Of a stretch of 64,000 nt of DNA, positions 61,454 through 64,000 are shown piece by piece (the stretch's first letter is position 1; each line of letters opens with the position of its first letter). The translations under genes were made by a program, and so were the position numbers. The notes beneath the pieces are model-generated. The model was given only the letters and a program-made list of their open reading frames with translations, had not been told where the DNA came from and did no database searches. This stretch comes from Streptomyces umbrinus (GTDB lineage Bacteria; Actinomycetota; Actinomycetes; Streptomycetales; Streptomycetaceae), in assembly GCF_030817415.1 (NCBI RefSeq), contig NZ_JAUSZI010000002.1, positions 8,060,001-8,124,000 of the forward strand, written 5' to 3'.

Positions 61454-61507
61454 TCTGCGGGTGCGTCGTGGCTGGTCGCGCAGTTCCCCGCGCCCCTTCG
61501 GGGCGTG
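61454..61507. repeat. Dispersed GC-rich element (type A, inverted)
   Basis: CGGGTGCGTCGTGGCTGGTC, GCGCAGTTCCCCGCGCCCC, TTCGGGGC, between convergent SodC-like and DoxX genes. Confidence 0.8.
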
Positions 61508-61563
61508 GGTGCCCGCCCCTCGATGCGGCAGGGGCGGGCGCAGCTCGCTTGCGGGAGCGGGTG

Positions 61564-62028
61564 TCAGGCCGTGATCGGCTCCGAAGAGCGCTTCCCGTCC
61601 GCGGATGACGACGAGGACGAGGACGAGCGGCCCTTGAACAGTCGGTCCAGGCCGAGCGCGCCCGAGCCGGTGAAGACCAGCAGGAGCATCGACCAGGAGT
61701 ACATGGCCGCGCCCTCGCCGTTGTTCCTGATCGGCCAGAGGTGCTCGGGCTGGTGGACCTTGAAGTACGCGTAGGCCATCGCGCCCGACGCGATGAACGC
61801 CGCGATACGGGTGCCGAGGCCCAGCAGGACCAGGCTGCCGCCGACGAGCTCGATGACGGCCGCGTACCAGTTGGGCCAGGCGCCGGTCTCGACGGTGGAG
61901 CCCTTGCCGTCCAGTCCGCCGAGTACGCCGAGGAGCGAGACGGCGCCGTGGCAGGCGAAGAGCAGGCCGATGACTATGCGGAACAGGCCGATGGCGTACG
62001 GCTGGGCGCTGTTGAGGCGTCCGGTCAT
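61564..62028 (-). CDS. DoxX-family membrane protein with poly-Ser tail
   Basis: 154 aa with four helices: FRIVIGLLFACHGAVSLLG, AVIELVGGSLVLLGLG, AAFIASGAMAYAYF and MYSWSMLLLVFTGSGALGLD. The C-terminus holds eight consecutive Ser residues encoded by TCC/TCG codons. DoxX proteins are linked to redox balance in actinobacteria (for example with SodA and a thiosulfate sulfurtransferase); here the neighbour is SodC-like. A candidate iron box lies upstream. Confidence 0.9.
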   Translation of the reverse strand: MTGRLNSAQPYAIGLFRIVIGLLFACHGAVSLLGVLGGLDGKGSTVETGAWPNWYAAVIELVGGSLVLLGLGTRIAAFIASGAMAYAYFKVHQPEHLWPIRNNGEGAAMYSWSMLLLVFTGSGALGLDRLFKGRSSSSSSSSADGKRSSEPITA

Positions 62029-62107
62029 GTGGGGAGAACTCCTTCGGTCTGGATCCGGTCCCGGAAAGGGGCCGGTGTGGGGGACGGAACCGAGTGAGTG
62101 CTCAACG

Positions 62108-62126
62108 TTAGGTCGGCCTAATCGAT
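62108..62126 (-). promoter_or_regulatory. Candidate DmdR/IdeR-like iron box upstream of doxX
   Basis: TTAGG-TCGG-CCTAA (62108-62121) is a perfect dyad; compared with the 19-bp Streptomyces iron box (TTAGGTTAGGCTCACCTAA), about 12 of 19 positions match. It lies about 80 bp before doxX and overlaps the stop of the FAD gene. Confidence 0.35.
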
Positions 62127-64000
62127 GCTTGCAAGTTCAACTTTTGGCCATGCTTGTGCGTGCGCTGTGGGTTCCGGATCCGCCTCGCGGCCTTGTCCCG
62201 CTTGGTCCGCGGCCGTCCGCAGAACGGCCCGCGCCACCGCGTCGGCGTCCGACAGCGTGACCGAGTCCACACCGGGCCTGGCCCCGGCGGCGGTCACCCA
62301 GTGCACACCCTCCGTAGGCACTCCTATCGCGAACCGCCTTGCGTGCGCGCGTCCCTGACGGTCGATCAGACGGTAGGGGCGCTGTGTTACGTCCAGCCCT
62401 CCGGTTTCGTAACCGTCCACGGTGTGCGGGCGGCACTGGCCCGTCTTCAGGAGCCGGGCGAGGAGTTCGTCGGCCGTCCGCCGGAGGTCCGGCTCGGGCA
62501 GTCGTGCCTCGACGAGTGTCGTCGCCGTCACGGTCGAGCCGGGCACGTCGGGGGAGTGCGCCACCCAGGCCCCGTCCTCGGCCCGCACCTCCAGTCGCGG
62601 GCCGAGCACCTCCAGCACGCCCGCCTCGATCAGCGCGGTCATCTCCTCGATACGGCGCCGGGGCGGACCGATCGACAGGAACGCGTTGAGCGGGGTGTAC
62701 CAGCGGTCCAGGTGCTCCCGGCGCGAGGTTCCGCCGAGCCCGCCGTGGTCGACGATCTGCCGCAACTCGTTGCGCAGGTCGCGCAGTACGTCGAGAGCCG
62801 CTTTGAGGGGACCGTCGACGTTGCCGAGCGCGGCCTGTGCGGCGTCCTCGCGGAGATGGTCCAGCAGCCACTCCCGGAAGTCGCCGGTACCGGTGAAGAC
62901 CCGACCGCCGTACGGCCGTGAAATCCGGTCCCAGGACCAGCGGTCGGCCTCCGCGATCCCGAACTCGCCCAGGACCAGGGCCTCTTGGGCGTCACGGTGG
63001 GGGACCGCGAGGAAGCGCTCACGGAAGCCGCGTATCAGGGTGGCGTCGGGTCCCAACAACCCCTCGTAATAGACGGTTTCGACCTCCTTCGCCACCAACG
63101 GCCATATCTCCGTGAGGAAGTCCGGCGCGTCGCCCGAGTCCGCGCGTTTGCGGAAGCGGGAGATGACGTCGGGGGTGAGGGCGAGGGGCACGTGACGCCC
63201 GTACGGGCCCTTCGCGTTGTCGCCGCGGGCCTGGTACGGGATGCCGCGGCGGGAGCCGGCCCGCAGGTGCGGCTCCCGGCCCGAGGGGAGGTAGCGCAGG
63301 CCGGCCGGGGTGCGCCGGAAGCGGCCTCCGCGGGCCGTCGTCAACAGCGCCATGTGGTCGAAGAAGTTGAGGCCCAGACCGCGCAGGAGGACGGTCTCGC
63401 CGGGGGCGACGGAGGAGAGGTCGAGGTCCGCCGGGTTGGCGGGCGGGACATGACGCAGGCCGTGGCGGTCGGCGTACGCGGCCAGGCGCTGCTGTGCCCG
63501 GTCGGCCACGGCCGGCAGATGGCCCTGGGCCAGGACCACGGCGGACAGGTCCGGGAGGGTCCGGCCGTTGTCGAGTACGAGGACCTGGTGGCCGTCGGCC
63601 GTCTCGTCGAGGCGGGTCGCGCGCGCCCGGTGCGTCAGGACCCGAAGCCCGGGCGGTGCCCCGCGGACCACCTCGCCGAAGACCCACTCCAGGTACTGCC
63701 CGTACTGGGCGCGGGTCGGATAGTCGTCCGGGCCCAGCTCGCCGTCGGCCCAGGTGTGCAGGCTCGGGCCGGGGCGTATCGGGCCCGAGCAGTCCACGCT
63801 GTCGTCGGTGAAGAGGGTGACCTGCGAGGCGACGGTGTTCATCAGCAGCTCGGCCGGCTGGGCGGTGCGCCAGACCCGGCCGGGGCCCGGCGGCGACGGG
63901 TCGACGACATGGACCGTCAGACGCGTGCCGGGCGCGAGAAGCTCGGGCGCGGAGGCGCAGAGGCGTTCCAGGACGCTGGTGCCGCGGGGTCCGGCGCCGA
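62118..64000 (-). CDS. FAD/NAD(P)-binding protein (NAD_binding_9 type), 5'-truncated by window edge
   Basis: 627 codons are visible, with no start inside the window: the frame enters at 64000 with GAGPRGTSVLERL, the tail of a dinucleotide-binding GxGxxG loop, then VWRTAQPAELLMNTVASQVTLFTD. The remaining protein contains LPDLSAVVLAQGH, VLLRGLGLNFFDHMAL and a C-terminal VHWVTAAGARPGVDSVTLSDADAVARA. The M at 63842 is internal. The family covers lysine/ornithine N-hydroxylase-like and tryptophan-oxidising flavoproteins in Streptomyces; substrate unknown. Confidence 0.9.
   Translation of the reverse strand, partial: GAGPRGTSVLERLCASAPELLAPGTRLTVHVVDPSPPGPGRVWRTAQPAELLMNTVASQVTLFTDDSVDCSGPIRPGPSLHTWADGELGPDDYPTRAQYGQYLEWVFGEVVRGAPPGLRVLTHRARATRLDETADGHQVLVLDNGRTLPDLSAVVLAQGHLPAVADRAQQRLAAYADRHGLRHVPPANPADLDLSSVAPGETVLLRGLGLNFFDHMALLTTARGGRFRRTPAGLRYLPSGREPHLRAGSRRGIPYQARGDNAKGPYGRHVPLALTPDVISRFRKRADSGDAPDFLTEIWPLVAKEVETVYYEGLLGPDATLIRGFRERFLAVPHRDAQEALVLGEFGIAEADRWSWDRISRPYGGRVFTGTGDFREWLLDHLREDAAQAALGNVDGPLKAALDVLRDLRNELRQIVDHGGLGGTSRREHLDRWYTPLNAFLSIGPPRRRIEEMTALIEAGVLEVLGPRLEVRAEDGAWVAHSPDVPGSTVTATTLVEARLPEPDLRRTADELLARLLKTGQCRPHTVDGYETGGLDVTQRPYRLIDRQGRAHARRFAIGVPTEGVHWVTAAGARPGVDSVTLSDADAVARAVLRTAADQAGQGREADPEPTAHAQAWPKVELASID

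Overview
The window is very GC-rich, has strong G/C bias at third codon positions, and carries lineage marker families (DUF3145, DUF3052, DUF4429, DUF4097, a FasR-fabD-fabH-acpP-fabF block, an SCO2400-type zinc-ribbon membrane protein). It reads as chromosomal core-to-arm DNA of a Streptomyces. From memory, the gene order resembles the S. coelicolor SCO2360s to SCO2400 block, inverted; I could not run an alignment.

Layout. 1-5.6 kb: the end of a sugar-acid enolase-superfamily gene, an SCO2400-like gene, MarR with a divergent MDR oxidoreductase, Ohr and a serine hydrolase. 5.6-18.5 kb: a secreted M14 carboxypeptidase, membrane and secreted proteins (one a pyroglutamyl-peptidase-like protein with its catalytic Cys replaced), LysR/RidA, TetR/GH3 beta-glucosidase, an SGNH lipoprotein and DUF3145. 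18.6-23.6 kb: the fatty-acid synthesis operon fasR-fabD-fabH-acpP-fabF on the minus strand, closed by a clear terminator. 23.7-37 kb: pirin, serine hydrolase, GNAT, MerR plus aldo/keto reductase, DUF4429, alpha/beta hydrolase, TetR plus a 14-TM exporter, a K+ channel and aceE. 37.3-48.2 kb: DUF3052, a peroxiredoxin, then a Ter stress island (three TerD proteins, a TerA-like protein, a TerC/DUF475 membrane protein) leading into a CitE-like lyase, a large phosphoribosyltransferase/TRSP/StiP/Pelota fusion and an HAD phosphatase. This matches the known Ter-linked nucleotide-like biosynthetic module. 48.2-52.5 kb: DedA, FmdB, DUF4383, a coiled-coil protein and a DUF4097 lipoprotein.

52.8-58.2 kb is the accessory part. 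It holds tRNA-Val(UAC), a decayed tyrosine integrase abutting it, a short AT-rich patch, and a large secreted protein made of a DUF3494 ice-binding-type beta-solenoid, about 70 collagen-like Gly-X-Y triplets, a His/Asp/Gly tail and three 12-residue repeats. After it come a small winged-helix-like protein and a Tat-secreted six-hairpin-type protein behind a perfect LacI-type palindrome. 58.2-64 kb returns to small chromosomal genes (GNAT, DUF2277, DedA, SodC-like, DoxX) and ends in a truncated FAD/NAD(P)-binding protein.

The most striking non-coding structure is a family of GC-rich REP-like elements with core AGGGGCGCGGGG, present in at least 13 intergenic gaps, almost always at gene 3' ends. 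At three loci they form tandem arrays with the same 73-74 bp period but locus-specific sequence. Several perfect operator palindromes (MarR, MerR, TetR and LacI types) sit exactly where the flanking genes predict autoregulation.
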